From Stutzerimonas stutzeri (lineage in GTDB: Bacteria > Pseudomonadota > Gammaproteobacteria > Pseudomonadales > Pseudomonadaceae), in NCBI RefSeq assembly GCF_018138085.1, contig NZ_CP073105.1, positions 1,488,001-1,552,000 on the forward strand: a DNA stretch of 64,000 nucleotides. The letters are read 5' to 3'. The notes beneath the pieces were generated by a model. The model was not told where the DNA came from. It was given only the letters and a program-made list of their open reading frames with translations, and did not search any database. A program made the position numbers and the translations under genes. Shown piece by piece: positions 35,725-44,499 of the stretch. Within the stretch, counting starts at the first letter, position 1. Each line of letters opens with the position of its first letter.

Positions 35725-37344
35725 TTAAACGCGGAATTGGGCGGTTGCCTGGCGTAGGTGATCTCCCGTACCTACCAGTTGCTCGCCGAGACGAGCCGTG
35801 GCTTCGGCCCCGTTTGCGGTTGCTTGTGCATCCTGCTGCAACACTTCTGTTTCTTTTTGAATCGATTCGGATAGACCGATTTGCTGTTGTGTATGGTGGG
35901 CAATGTCGGCGTTGAGCTCATCGATCTGGCTGACCGTCTGCGCGATGGCTTCGAGTAGCCGAGTCGCCTCGATCGAATGCTCGATACTTTCGCGGGATTT
36001 ATCACCGTTGACTGTCATAACGTCGAGCACGGTATTGGCGCTGTTCTGTAATCGTTGGATGATCTGTTGGATCTCCGCGGTCGAGGCGGCGGTCTTTTGC
36101 GCCAGGTTGCGTACTTCGTCAGCTACCACCGCAAAGCCACGTCCCTGCTCGCCGGCTCGGGCGGCCTCGATTGCAGCGTTCAGTGCGAGCAGATTGGTTT
36201 GTTCGGCGATACTGCGGATCACCGTCAACACCGAGCCGACTTCCTGGGTTTCTTCTTCGAGCTGCTGCATTGCACGGACGGAACCCATCACGCTATCGCC
36301 CAAATCGCTGATACTGCTTGAAAGGTTGCCGATGTTCTTGCGGGCCGTGATGGCCTGGCGCGAAGCGGAGCCGGCCTCATCGGAGGCTTGGCGCGAACGC
36401 TGCGCAACCTCATGGATGCTGCTTGTCATGGTATGGATGTCACGGCTGATCGAATCCGTGTGATGTTGCTGGGACTTGGCGTTTTCCTCGGAGCCTTGGG
36501 TCAGGCGGTACAGCTCTTTGGAGCAGTCCCCGATGGGGCTGGCGGCTTCGATGATTTGTCGAATAGTGGTTTGCAGTTTGTCGAGGAAACCGTTGAACAG
36601 GCGGATCATCGCGCCGATTTCGTCGTTGGACTCGACGTTGACGCGACGGGTCAGGTCGCCGTCGCCCTTAGCAATGCCTTGCAGTGAGTCGATCACGCCA
36701 CGGACATTGGCCATGATGCTGCGCGTGACGGCCCAGGCACATAAGGTGACCAGTATCAGCAGCGCCAGGCTGAGGATGATTCCCAGGCGAGTGGTGGTTG
36801 CGTTGACCTCACGGGTTTCGGCAAGCGTTAGCTCGAAGTCCTCATAAGCGGCACTGCGGAATTCCGCGGCAAGTTTTTGAGCCTGAGCCAGGTCATTGGC
36901 CATGCGGTCAAGGCTCGGACGCAAGTCACCGAAGGAGGCGCTGCCGCTGACGAGCTTACCGGACGCCGAGATCGCATTTTCAGCGTAACGATCCACGGCG
37001 AGACGCCAGTCGTTGAGTTGCTCACGGCGATTGGGTACCTGTACGAGCTTCTCCAGCTCCTGCTGGTGCGTGTTGATAGCCTGCAGAACCTCGCCAGCTT
37101 CCGTGAGCAAGTTCTGTTCGCCAGCCGCAACAGAGCTATTGAGCAATCCGGGGATGCGGGAGAACTGGAAAATAGCTGCATCGGCCCGTTCCAATATGGG
37201 ATAGCGGTGGGTTTCCAAAGCGTGTAGCCGCGAATCAGTCGCCGACAGCTGAAGCGACGTATAGCCCACGTACAGGACCAGGCCAAGTATCGCAACGGCA
37301 GGAGCGAGGGATAGTTTTAGAGTCAGCGGTAGATTTTTGAGCAT
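35725..37344 (-). CDS. Methyl-accepting chemotaxis protein
   Basis: 539 residues. TM1 ([20 protein letters not shown]) is followed by a periplasmic four-helix-bundle-sized domain of about 150 residues, TM2 ([21 protein letters not shown]), a HAMP domain ([28 protein letters not shown]) and the cytoplasmic signalling domain. The conserved hairpin tip reads [32 protein letters not shown]. The C-terminus lacks the NWETF-type pentapeptide. It should steer motility toward or away from a small ligand. It is the first gene of an operon with a porin and a PstS-like protein. An IS lies 155 bases upstream of its start and may alter its promoter. Confidence 0.95.
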   Translation of the reverse strand: MLKNLPLTLKLSLAPAVAILGLVLYVGYTSLQLSATDSRLHALETHRYPILERADAAIFQFSRIPGLLNSSVAAGEQNLLTEAGEVLQAINTHQQELEKLVQVPNRREQLNDWRLAVDRYAENAISASGKLVSGSASFGDLRPSLDRMANDLAQAQKLAAEFRSAAYEDFELTLAETREVNATTTRLGIILSLALLILVTLCAWAVTRSIMANVRGVIDSLQGIAKGDGDLTRRVNVESNDEIGAMIRLFNGFLDKLQTTIRQIIEAASPIGDCSKELYRLTQGSEENAKSQQHHTDSISRDIHTMTSSIHEVAQRSRQASDEAGSASRQAITARKNIGNLSSSISDLGDSVMGSVRAMQQLEEETQEVGSVLTVIRSIAEQTNLLALNAAIEAARAGEQGRGFAVVADEVRNLAQKTAASTAEIQQIIQRLQNSANTVLDVMTVNGDKSRESIEHSIEATRLLEAIAQTVSQIDELNADIAHHTQQQIGLSESIQKETEVLQQDAQATANGAEATARLGEQLVGTGDHLRQATAQFRV

Positions 37345-37490
37345 GATTTTTGGCTCTCAGGCAGAACGCATCGGCTTGCACGCTGAGTGATGGCGATATG
37401 ATTTTTTGTGCGACCGTGTCGGAGCATCGATCGCTGTCATACGTATCGACGTGAATCGGGCTAACTTGAACAAAAAATAGAAAATTGTAA

Positions 37491-37498
37491 ATATTTTT
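37491..37498 (+). repeat. Target-site duplication, left copy
   Basis: ATATTTTT sits immediately outside the left inverted repeat of the ISL3 element and recurs exactly at 38807-38814. Confidence 0.93.
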
Positions 37499-38806
37499 GG
37501 TTCATCGCAACTTGCCGGGAAACGCCGCTTTGATCTTGAGGAAGAAGTAGGTGTTATCCCGGTAACCGTACGCCATCCGCTTGATGACCTTGATGCGGTT
37601 GTTCATTCCCTCAAGCACGCTGGTGTTGAGCTGGAATTCGGCGCTGGAAACAATGCCTTCAACGTAGGCCTTTAACCGCTTGGCAAAGGCCTGAAGAGGT
37701 TGCAGTCCGCTTTCCTGGGCAAGCTTGAACCACTCGCCCCACCGCCGCCGCGCTTCATACTCATTCGGTGCATACCAGAGCTCCTTCAGCTGTGTCTTGA
37801 ACACGTAAGCCGTCATCAGCGGCGTGTTCGCGGCCAGAAGTTCGTCAAGTTTGAGTGCTTGGGGCTCATCGAGATTGTGCCGGTTACGCAGCAGTAACCA
37901 GCGCGAGCGCTTGATCGCCCGTCGACCGGCAGGGTCAGCCTTCAGCCGATTCGCTTGATCGACCCGGATCCGATCGACGACCTCCCTGCCGTACTTGGCT
38001 ACAACATGGAACAGGTCGTAGACCTCCCGGGCGTTGGGGCAGTGCGCCTGGACCTCCAGATCCATCGCCGTGTTCATGTCCATGGCAACCGCTTCGATCC
38101 GAGCGCAGGCTGGCGGCCCCATCCACTCGAAGAAGGGGCGCACAGCCTCGCGGCTACGGCCCTCCCCGACCCACAGTACTTGCTGGGTATCGGCACAGAT
38201 CGCCACGGTGGCATAGCGATGCCCCTTGTACAGGGAAAACTCATCCATGATCAGGCGGCGAACTCGGCTCAGGTCCGGTGCTGAAATATCCCGGTGGAGA
38301 CGGCCAAGGTCGATGGCTTTGACCGTGTGCCAATGAAGCCCCACCAGCTCGGCCACATGCTTGATCGGCAGCAGCCGAACCAGATTTTCCACCCAGTTGA
38401 CCATCGCGCGTGTGAGCGGCTGACGGCCGGCGAGCCAATCGATCCGCTCGCGCCGAGGACCACAAGTGGGGCAGCGAACCCGACGAACAGGAACCTCCAG
38501 CCAGACGCGGTATTGCAACAGATCGCGCTCGCGCACCCGGCGGAAACTGGTGTCGTGAGGGAGGAATGTGGACTGCCCACAACCGCTGCAACAAGGCAGC
38601 CTTGAGGCATCGGGCTTGAGCCTTATCAGCAGGCAATGGGTACCGAGAGGCTCATAGCTATCCAGCTCGAAGCCTTCCCAGAACAGGGCGAGCAAACTAG
38701 CATCCATGGCGACGGCGGTGGTGGGGTCGGAAATGTTTTGGCGAACACCACCTTAGCCCTTCTCGCCGCCGTCTCCCCTCGCTTTCCCGCTAATCCGCGA
38801 TGAACC
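37499..38806 (-). mobile_element. Intact ISL3-family insertion sequence (1308 bp)
   Basis: Terminal inverted repeats start GGTTCATCGC at 37499 and, on the other strand, at 38806. They share about 19 of the first 24 bases, including an inner CGGGAAA. Both ends are flanked by the same 8-base ATATTTTT, the target duplication length usual for ISL3. The single transposase gene is uninterrupted. The element sits in the gap between the chemoreceptor gene and the GGDEF/EAL gene without breaking either. The perfect duplication and open frame indicate a recent insertion. Confidence 0.93.
37502..38707 (-). CDS. tnpA: ISL3-family transposase
   Basis: 401 residues. An N-terminal zinc-finger region has paired cysteines (PCCSGCGQS and RRVRCPTCG), followed by a helix-turn-helix region (LVRLLPIKHVAELVGLHWHTVKAID). 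The DDE transposase core includes RRLIMDEFSLYKGHRYATVAIC, AVAMDMNTAMDLEVQAHCPNAREVYDLFHV and the late Glu in LEGMNNRIKVIKRMAYGYRD. This is the standard ISL3 order and length. The stop lies almost at the left inverted repeat, which is usual for compact ISs. Confidence 0.96.
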   Translation of the reverse strand: MDASLLALFWEGFELDSYEPLGTHCLLIRLKPDASRLPCCSGCGQSTFLPHDTSFRRVRERDLLQYRVWLEVPVRRVRCPTCGPRRERIDWLAGRQPLTRAMVNWVENLVRLLPIKHVAELVGLHWHTVKAIDLGRLHRDISAPDLSRVRRLIMDEFSLYKGHRYATVAICADTQQVLWVGEGRSREAVRPFFEWMGPPACARIEAVAMDMNTAMDLEVQAHCPNAREVYDLFHVVAKYGREVVDRIRVDQANRLKADPAGRRAIKRSRWLLLRNRHNLDEPQALKLDELLAANTPLMTAYVFKTQLKELWYAPNEYEARRRWGEWFKLAQESGLQPLQAFAKRLKAYVEGIVSSAEFQLNTSVLEGMNNRIKVIKRMAYGYRDNTYFFLKIKAAFPGKLR

Positions 38807-38814
38807 ATATTTTT
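38807..38814 (+). repeat. Target-site duplication, right copy
   Basis: ATATTTTT directly follows the right inverted repeat end and is identical to 37491-37498. Confidence 0.93.
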
Positions 38815-38978
38815 GGGGTGGCCTTTCGCTACGCATCCTCATTTAATCTCTGTAGCAAGCTAATCCTGCTTGTCTGGGGTCGAATTCTTCTATCGTGTGC
38901 CGATAACCTTACTGTCATTCCGTTGCGGCAATTGAAGCGCTCCGCTCCGCCAGCACTAATAAAAACAACAGGTATTTC

Positions 38979-41474
38979 ATGGGTGTTAGCCAGATAATCC
39001 TTCGCCGCTCGCTTCCTTTGCTGCTCGCCGTGCTCCTGGTTGTATCGTCTGTTATCTCCTATTCCGTTAAGCGAATGACCGATACGCTTGACCGTAACGT
39101 GATCGAGCACAGCCATTTCTTGATAGAGAAGGCGTTAAGTCACAGACAGGCCATGCTTCGGCAGGGAATGGCCGCATTCGTCACGCTCAATAACGCCTCA
39201 ACCGATCCGCAATCGCGAGCTAAGATGGCGGCTCCAGACGTGCTTTTTTACAGCCTCGATTTCGATGCCCTTATGGTGTTTGGCTCCGGCGTCGAAAAAA
39301 CTAGGGCGCTCACTTCCGAGGCAATGCGGGACAGCGATCTGCTTCAGCGGCTCGGCGTTGGGTTGGATGGGCTGTTAGAGCAAGCCCGGCGGGGTGGCCC
39401 CGATGCGTTGAAAAGTGGAATTCTGCGGCTCGATGACACGCTGGTTCTCGCTGCTGCGGCAAATGCTTTGCCTGAGGATCAGGTCGCCCTGAGGCGGGCT
39501 TCCGGCATCACCTTGGTTCTGATTGATTTGCTGGATCCGGACGAACTGCTGCGGCTCGGCTTCCAATACGGACTGATCGATTTACATTTAATTGGCCAAG
39601 GTGAGGGTGGTGCGATATCAGAAGATGGCAGCCTAGCGCTCACCGACTTGGCGGGCGCCTCGGTAATCTTCGGCTGGTCGGCTCCTGAGTTCGGTCATGA
39701 GATGCTTGAAGGGCTGTTACCGATAGTCGGCTCCTCTGCGGTATTAATGCTTCTTCTAATAGGGTTGATCGCCCTTGATGCGGTGAGGGCATCGCGACGC
39801 CTTGAAGATAGTCACTCGGCGCTTACGGTCAGCCAGGCAAGCCTTGCTAGTAGTGAGAAGCGCTTTCGTGATATCGCCGAGGCTGCATCGGACTGGTTGT
39901 GGGAAACCGATGAGCGCTTGAGGTTGATATACCTCTCCGAACGGTTTGAACGCGTCACCGAATTCAAAGCCAGCCAATGGCTGGGACGTCCGCTAGATGA
40001 GCTGCTTCAGGCTGATGCGCAGGGCATCGCGCTGTGGTTACAGAAACAGAGCGGCAAACCCTTGCGTTGCAAGTACTCGGACCGTAACGGTGACGTTCGG
40101 ATCTGTCGCGTGGCGTCGCGGCCGATCATGGCGGACGGGAAATGTGTCGGTTACAGAGGTACTGCCAGCGACATCACCGAGGAGGTCAAAGCGCAGACGC
40201 AGGTGGAGCATCTATCCATGCACGACGCTTTGACTGGCCTGCCCAACCGTAACAACTTGAATGGTTTTCTGGCCGGCAAGCTGGGAGCCAACAGGCCGTT
40301 GGCAATGATCAGTCTGGACCTGGATCGATTTAAGCCAGTGAACGACACCCTTGGGCATGCTGCAGGCGATCTGGTGCTCCAGGAAATGTCGCTCCGTTTG
40401 CTTAGCTGTACGCGCAATGAAGACCTCGTCGCTCGGCTTGGCGGCGACGAATTCATCATGGTTCTTGATGGCATAAGCTCCCAGGAAAGCATTGAGACGC
40501 TTTGTGCACGCCTTATCGATCAGATCAAACAACCGATCGTATATGAAGGGCAGAACATCTTCGTCGGCGGAAGCATCGGTATTGCGCTTGCGCCGCAGGA
40601 CGCTACCGAGGCGAGCGAGCTGTTGCGCTGTGCGGACATCGCGCTCTATCAGGCCAAGGAAGACGGACGTGCCACGTGGCGGTTCTACGCCAGCGAAATG
40701 AACCAGCGGTTGTTACAAAGACGGCAGCTTGAGATGGACCTGCGGCAAGCCATGGCTATGGGAGAAATGGCGCTTCAGTATCAGCCGCGCTATCGAACAA
40801 ATGGTATGCACATCATCGGAGCTGAGGCACTGGTGCGCTGGCAGCATCCACAAAAGGGGCTGCTCGGACCGGCACACTTCATTGACCTAGCGGAGGAAAC
40901 TGGGCTCATCGTCCCGCTTGGACGATGGGTTTTAACTGAGGCCTGCAACGAAGCAGCACGCTGGCCGGAGGATATCTGCGTGTCAGTTAACCTGTCCGTG
41001 GTCCAGTTCCGTCAGAGCGACCTCCGACTGGATGTTCAGCGGGCACTGACGGAAGCCGGTCTGGCTGCCTCGCGGCTTGAGTTGGAGGTTACCGAGAGCA
41101 TCTTACTGGATGAGTCTGCGGGAGCGTTAAAAACACTCAATGCGCTCAAGGAATTAGGCGTACGCTTGACCATGGACCACTTCGGTACGGGCTATTCCTC
41201 GCTCAATTACCTACGAAGTTATCCGTTCGATGGGTTGAAAATCGACCGCAGTTTCATTGGCAATGCCCTAAATTCTGCTAATGACCGTTTGATCATCAAG
41301 GCAGTCGTTGGGCTCGCCCAGGCCTTGGAGCTCACGGTGACTGCCGAGGGGGTTGAGACTTGTGCGCAGCTCGAGTGGTTGGAAGAAGCAGATTGCGCGG
41401 CGGTACAGGGTTTTCACATCTGCCAGCCTCAATCCGCTGAAGATATGGAGCGTCTGGTTCAGAAAATGGGCTGA
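38979..41474 (+). CDS. GGDEF/EAL c-di-GMP enzyme with extracytoplasmic sensor and PAS domain
   Basis: 831 residues. TM1 (SLPLLLAVLLVVSSVISYS) is followed by a periplasmic CHASE4-like region to about residue 245, TM2 (IVGSSAVLMLLLIGLIALDA), a PAS domain (about 300-405, FRDIAEAASDWLWETDERLRL), GGDEF (about 415-580, motif RLGGDEF near 488) and EAL (about 590-831, EALVRWQHP near 615). The GGDEF motif is intact, so cyclase activity is possible. In the EAL domain the DDFGTG motif reads MDHFGTG, replacing a metal-binding Asp by His. Other EAL residues (VNLS, EVTES, KIDRSF, AEGVET) remain. The protein may be a cyclase with impaired phosphodiesterase activity. Confidence 0.94.
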   Translation: MGVSQIILRRSLPLLLAVLLVVSSVISYSVKRMTDTLDRNVIEHSHFLIEKALSHRQAMLRQGMAAFVTLNNASTDPQSRAKMAAPDVLFYSLDFDALMVFGSGVEKTRALTSEAMRDSDLLQRLGVGLDGLLEQARRGGPDALKSGILRLDDTLVLAAAANALPEDQVALRRASGITLVLIDLLDPDELLRLGFQYGLIDLHLIGQGEGGAISEDGSLALTDLAGASVIFGWSAPEFGHEMLEGLLPIVGSSAVLMLLLIGLIALDAVRASRRLEDSHSALTVSQASLASSEKRFRDIAEAASDWLWETDERLRLIYLSERFERVTEFKASQWLGRPLDELLQADAQGIALWLQKQSGKPLRCKYSDRNGDVRICRVASRPIMADGKCVGYRGTASDITEEVKAQTQVEHLSMHDALTGLPNRNNLNGFLAGKLGANRPLAMISLDLDRFKPVNDTLGHAAGDLVLQEMSLRLLSCTRNEDLVARLGGDEFIMVLDGISSQESIETLCARLIDQIKQPIVYEGQNIFVGGSIGIALAPQDATEASELLRCADIALYQAKEDGRATWRFYASEMNQRLLQRRQLEMDLRQAMAMGEMALQYQPRYRTNGMHIIGAEALVRWQHPQKGLLGPAHFIDLAEETGLIVPLGRWVLTEACNEAARWPEDICVSVNLSVVQFRQSDLRLDVQRALTEAGLAASRLELEVTESILLDESAGALKTLNALKELGVRLTMDHFGTGYSSLNYLRSYPFDGLKIDRSFIGNALNSANDRLIIKAVVGLAQALELTVTAEGVETCAQLEWLEEADCAAVQGFHICQPQSAEDMERLVQKMG

Positions 41475-41589
41475 TGCAGCTCGCCGGCCTCAGTGAATCA
41501 GGCACCAGCAGTGTCAGGCGAGCAACCTTCAGAGCTAACGATACGATTGTAGTAGCTAACAAGGCAGCGTACTTGCCCCGCCGAACCGG

Positions 41590-42095
41590 CCACCAGTTCC
41601 CGGTTAGTTTTCGATGATGCCGCAGTTCGCATGAACTCGCGAGGTGAGCGGTAGCTCAGGGCGCTGTGTGGATGCTCCTCGTTGTAATGCGTGAAGACAA
41701 TCTACAGGTTGCGCAGCGCCGTCAGGCGATCCGGCCTGGGCATGTGAGAATGTAGTCGCGCTTCATCGTTTTCACGAAGCTTTCAGCCAGACCGTTGCTC
41801 TGTGGACTGCATACCGGCGTAGTTAACGGTTGCAGACCAATTTCTCGGGCAAACGTCCGCGTCTGCTCCGCTGTGTACGCCGAGCCGTTGTCGCTCAACC
41901 ATTGGATCGGCGTAGGTGGTAGTTTCAGCCCAAAGCGGCGCTCGACTGCTTCAAGCATCACGTCGCGAATATCGTCACCGCTGTATCCGTGTGGGCTAGC
42001 TACCCAACTGATGGCTTCCCGGTCGCAGCAGTTGAGGGCAGGCGTGACGCGCAGTCGGTCACCATCAGCTCAGCGAAACTCGAAGCCATCCGGAA
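41590..42095 (-). pseudogene. IS2-like (IS3 family) OrfB remnant
   Basis: On the minus strand the C-terminal half of an IS3/IS2-group transposase is readable in pieces. They are GFEFR, a [72 protein letters not shown], then a one-base frameshift near 41740 and [13 protein letters not shown], a TAG, and HYNEEHPHSALSYRSPREFMR. Two in-frame stops and a frameshift make it inactive. The N-terminal half of OrfB, OrfA and the left end are missing. Its 5' side abuts a truncated acnD, so it marks the breakpoint that removed the start of that gene. Confidence 0.88.
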
Positions 42096-43661
42096 TACGA
42101 GCGCGTGCTCGAATTCGACCTGTCCAGCGTGGTGCGCAACATGGCGGGCCCGTCCAACCCGCACAAGCGTCTGCCGACCTCGGCGCTGCACGAGCGTGGC
42201 ATCGCCGACGAAGGCATGCTGGCTGCGGCCAGGGCCGAAGAGGCCGAAGGCCGGTTGCCCGATGGTGCGGTGATCATTGCTGCCATCACCAGCTGCACCA
42301 ACACCTCCAACCCGCGCAACGTGGTGGCCGCCGGCCTGCTGGCGAAAAAAGCCAACGAGCTGGGGCTGGTGCGCAAGCCTTGGGTGAAGACCTCCTTCGC
42401 GCCGGGTTCCAAGGTCGCCAAGCTGTACCTGGAAGAAGCTGGGCTGCTCAGCGAGCTGGAAAAACTCGGCTTCGGCATCGTCGCCTACGCCTGCACCACC
42501 TGTAATGGGATGTCCGGTGCGCTGGACCCGGTGATCCAGCAGGAAATCATCGAGCGTGACCTGTATGCCACCGCGGTACTCTCTGGTAACCGCAACTTCG
42601 ACGGCCGTATCCATCCGTACGCCAAGCAGGCCTTCCTTGCCTCGCCGCCGCTGGTAGTCGCTTATGCCATCGCCGGTACCGTACGTTTCGATATCGAGCA
42701 GGATGTGCTGGGTACCGACAAGAACGGCAACCCGATCACCCTGAAGGACCTCTGGCCGTCCGATGAGGAAATCGACGCCATCGTCGCGTCCTCGGTCAAG
42801 CCGGAGCAGTTCAAGCAGATCTACATTCCGATGTTCGATCTGGGCACCATCGAGGAAGCCAAGAGCCCGCTCTACGACTGGCGTCCGATGTCCACCTACA
42901 TCCGTCGTCCGCCGTACTGGGAAGGTGCGCTGGCCGGCGAGCGTACGCTCAAGGGTATGCGTCCGCTGGCGATTCTGCCGGACAACATCACCACCGATCA
43001 CCTGTCGCCGTCCAATGCCATTCTGCTGAACTCGGCCGCCGGCGAGTACCTGGCGAAAATGGGCCTGCCGGAGGAAGACTTCAACTCCTACGCCACCCAC
43101 CGCGGCGACCACCTGACGGCGCAGCGTGCGACGTTTGCCAACCCGCAGCTGGTCAACGAGATGGCGGTGGTCGACGGCAAGGTGCAGAAGGGCTCGCTGG
43201 CGCGCGTCGAGCCGGAAGGGAAGGTGATGCGCATGTGGGAAGCCATCGAAACCTACATGAACCGCAAGCAGAATCTGATCATCGTGGCCGGTGCCGACTA
43301 TGGCCAGGGCAGCTCGCGTGACTGGGCGGCCAAGGGCGTGCGTCTGGCCGGTGTCGAGGTGATCGTCGCCGAAGGCTTCGAGCGTATCCACCGCACCAAC
43401 CTGGTGGGCATGGGCGTTCTGCCGGTCGAGTTCAAGGCTGGCACCACGCGTTTGACCCTTGGCCTCGATGGCACCGAAACCTTCGATATCGAAGGTGAGC
43501 TGTCGCCGCGCTGCGACCTGACGCTCGTCATTCACCACAAGAGCGGTGAAGAAACCCGTGTGCCGGTCACCTGCCGTCTCGACACCGCGGCCGAGGTCGG
43601 CGTTTATGAGGCTGGCGGCGTGCTGCAGCGTTTCGCCAAGGACTTCCTCAGTCAGGCGTGA
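42096..43661 (+). pseudogene. acnD: 5'-truncated acnD (Fe-S-dependent 2-methylcitrate dehydratase)
   Basis: The frame encodes about 520 residues beginning EYERVLEFDLSSVVRNMAGPSNPHKRLP, which is an internal aconitase-superfamily sequence. AcnD normally has about 865 residues, so roughly the first 345 are gone. The retained part is clean: SCTNTSNPRN and CTTCNGMSG hold the three Fe-S cysteines, and the swivel domain with YGQGSSRDWAAKG is present. No start codon or Shine-Dalgarno exists at the IS junction. AcnD works with PrpF in the methylcitrate cycle of propionate breakdown; prpB and prpC are not in the window. It is probably dead, although the undamaged frame suggests the loss is recent. Confidence 0.88.
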
Positions 43662-43672
43662 CCGGCTGTCAT

Positions 43673-43744
43673 CGTAGGGTGGATGGCGCTTTTCCATCCG
43701 CAGCATCCCTCGCGGTGGATCGATGATGCGTGATCCGCCCTACG
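43673..43744. repeat. REP-like inverted repeat between acnD and prpF remnants
   Basis: CGTAGGGTGGAT (43673-43684) and ATCCGCCCTACG (43733-43744) are inverted with one mismatch and enclose a further small GGATGG/CCATCC hairpin. Elements beginning GTAGGGTGGAT are common in intergenic DNA of the P. stutzeri group, from general knowledge. It would form a stem-loop in the transcript. Confidence 0.65.
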
Positions 43745-43774
43745 GCCCATTCATTTTTCAGCCAGGACTCATTC

Positions 43775-44180
43775 ATGGCTCATCAATCCCAGATCAAGAT
43801 TCCCGCGACCTACATGCGCGGCGGCACCAGCAAGGGTGTGTTCTTCCGGCTGCAGGACCTGCCGGAGAGCTGCCAAGTGCCCGGCGCTGCGCGCGACAAG
43901 CTGTTCATGCGTGTGATCGGCAGCCCCGACCCGTATTCGGCGCATATCGATGGCATGGGCGGCGCCACGTCGAGCACCAGCAAATGCGTCATCCTGTCCA
44001 AGAGCAGTCGGCCAGATCACGATGTCGAGTACCTCTATGGGCAGGTGTCGATCGACAAGCCCTTCGTCGATTGGAGCGGCAACCTCTCACGGCTGCTGGT
44101 GCCTTCGCCTTGCACGCTGGGTTGGTCGATCCGGCGCGGATACCGCGTGGCGGCGTCTGTAGTGCGCGCGTCTGGCGCCT
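43775..44180 (+). pseudogene. prpF: Frameshifted and truncated prpF (2-methylaconitate isomerase)
   Basis: The first 100 or so residues are a good PrpF start: PATYMRGGTSKGVFFRLQDLPESC, GSPDPYSAHIDGMGGATSSTSKCV and VSIDKPFVDWSGN. The frame then shifts near 44085-44110, and the family sequence resumes in another frame as LTAAGAFALHAGLVDPARIPRGGV. The usual NCGN repeat after WSGN is missing, consistent with loss of a short direct repeat plus nearby indels. Similarity stops near 44180, although PrpF has about 390 residues, so half the gene is also deleted. The product cannot be functional. Confidence 0.85.
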
Positions 44181-44297
44181 TCGAGAATCGGCTGCTGACC
44201 GAAACTACCTCTGATGAACGAGAAGCATGTGACAGTGGCGAATCGAAGAGTCTAAAATACCCGCCGATTGATGACGGTGTCGCTAAAGTCGTTACCC

Positions 44298-44326
44298 TTG
44301 AAATGGCTCCATTCCGCGCATAATAC
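44298..44326 (+). promoter_or_regulatory. Strong sigma-70-like promoter
   Basis: TTGAAA (44298-44303) and TAATAC (44321-44326) are separated by exactly 17 bases, close to the consensus on both boxes. Transcription would start near 44333. No protein gene lies on the plus strand downstream before the terminator at 44464, so the natural product is a short RNA. Confidence 0.6.
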
Positions 44327-44332
44327 AAGGCC

Positions 44333-44487
44333 TCGACGGTGTGACGGTTAAAGCGACGGTAAAGCCTGCATTAACTAGTTCTAGGTTCAACAACTATGCG
44401 GGCTCAGGCGACTTGTTGATGATCGAGTGGGAGTGATCAGCTAACTCAGCTGCTGCACAAACGAGCCCCGGCAATCCGGGGCTTTTT
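44333..44487 (+). ncRNA. Candidate small RNA of about 155 nt
   Basis: This interval is bounded by a near-consensus promoter and a perfect intrinsic terminator and contains no convincing ORF. It can fold locally: CAACAA near 44392 pairs with TTGTTG near 44414, and CAGCT/AGCTG flank AACTC near 44440. I do not recognise it as 6S, tmRNA, RsmX/Y/Z, PrrF or a tRNA relic. It lies next to decayed prp genes and a convergent DUF1206 gene. Existence is inferred from signals only. Confidence 0.45.
44464..44487 (+). terminator. Intrinsic terminator
   Basis: AGCCCCGG (44464-44471) pairs perfectly with CCGGGGCT (44476-44483) around CAAT, followed by TTTTT. It is oriented for plus-strand transcription. The reverse reading lacks a comparable T-run but could help end the DUF1206 message. 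Confidence 0.85.
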
Positions 44488-44499
44488 ATTGTGGATTGC

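Noticed and set aside
41722..41961. 79-codon transposase ORF taken as an intact gene
   Set aside because: Family sequence continues on both sides through stops and a frameshift, so it is part of a longer dead transposase.
42105..43661. Intact aconitase-type gene starting at GTG 42105
   Set aside because: The first residues are an internal AcnD sequence, and the gene lacks its N-terminal domains and any ribosome-binding site.
42000..43706. 568-codon minus-strand open frame
   Set aside because: Antisense to the acnD remnant. Only its last residues coincide with the IS2-like remnant, and the rest has no protein-like features.
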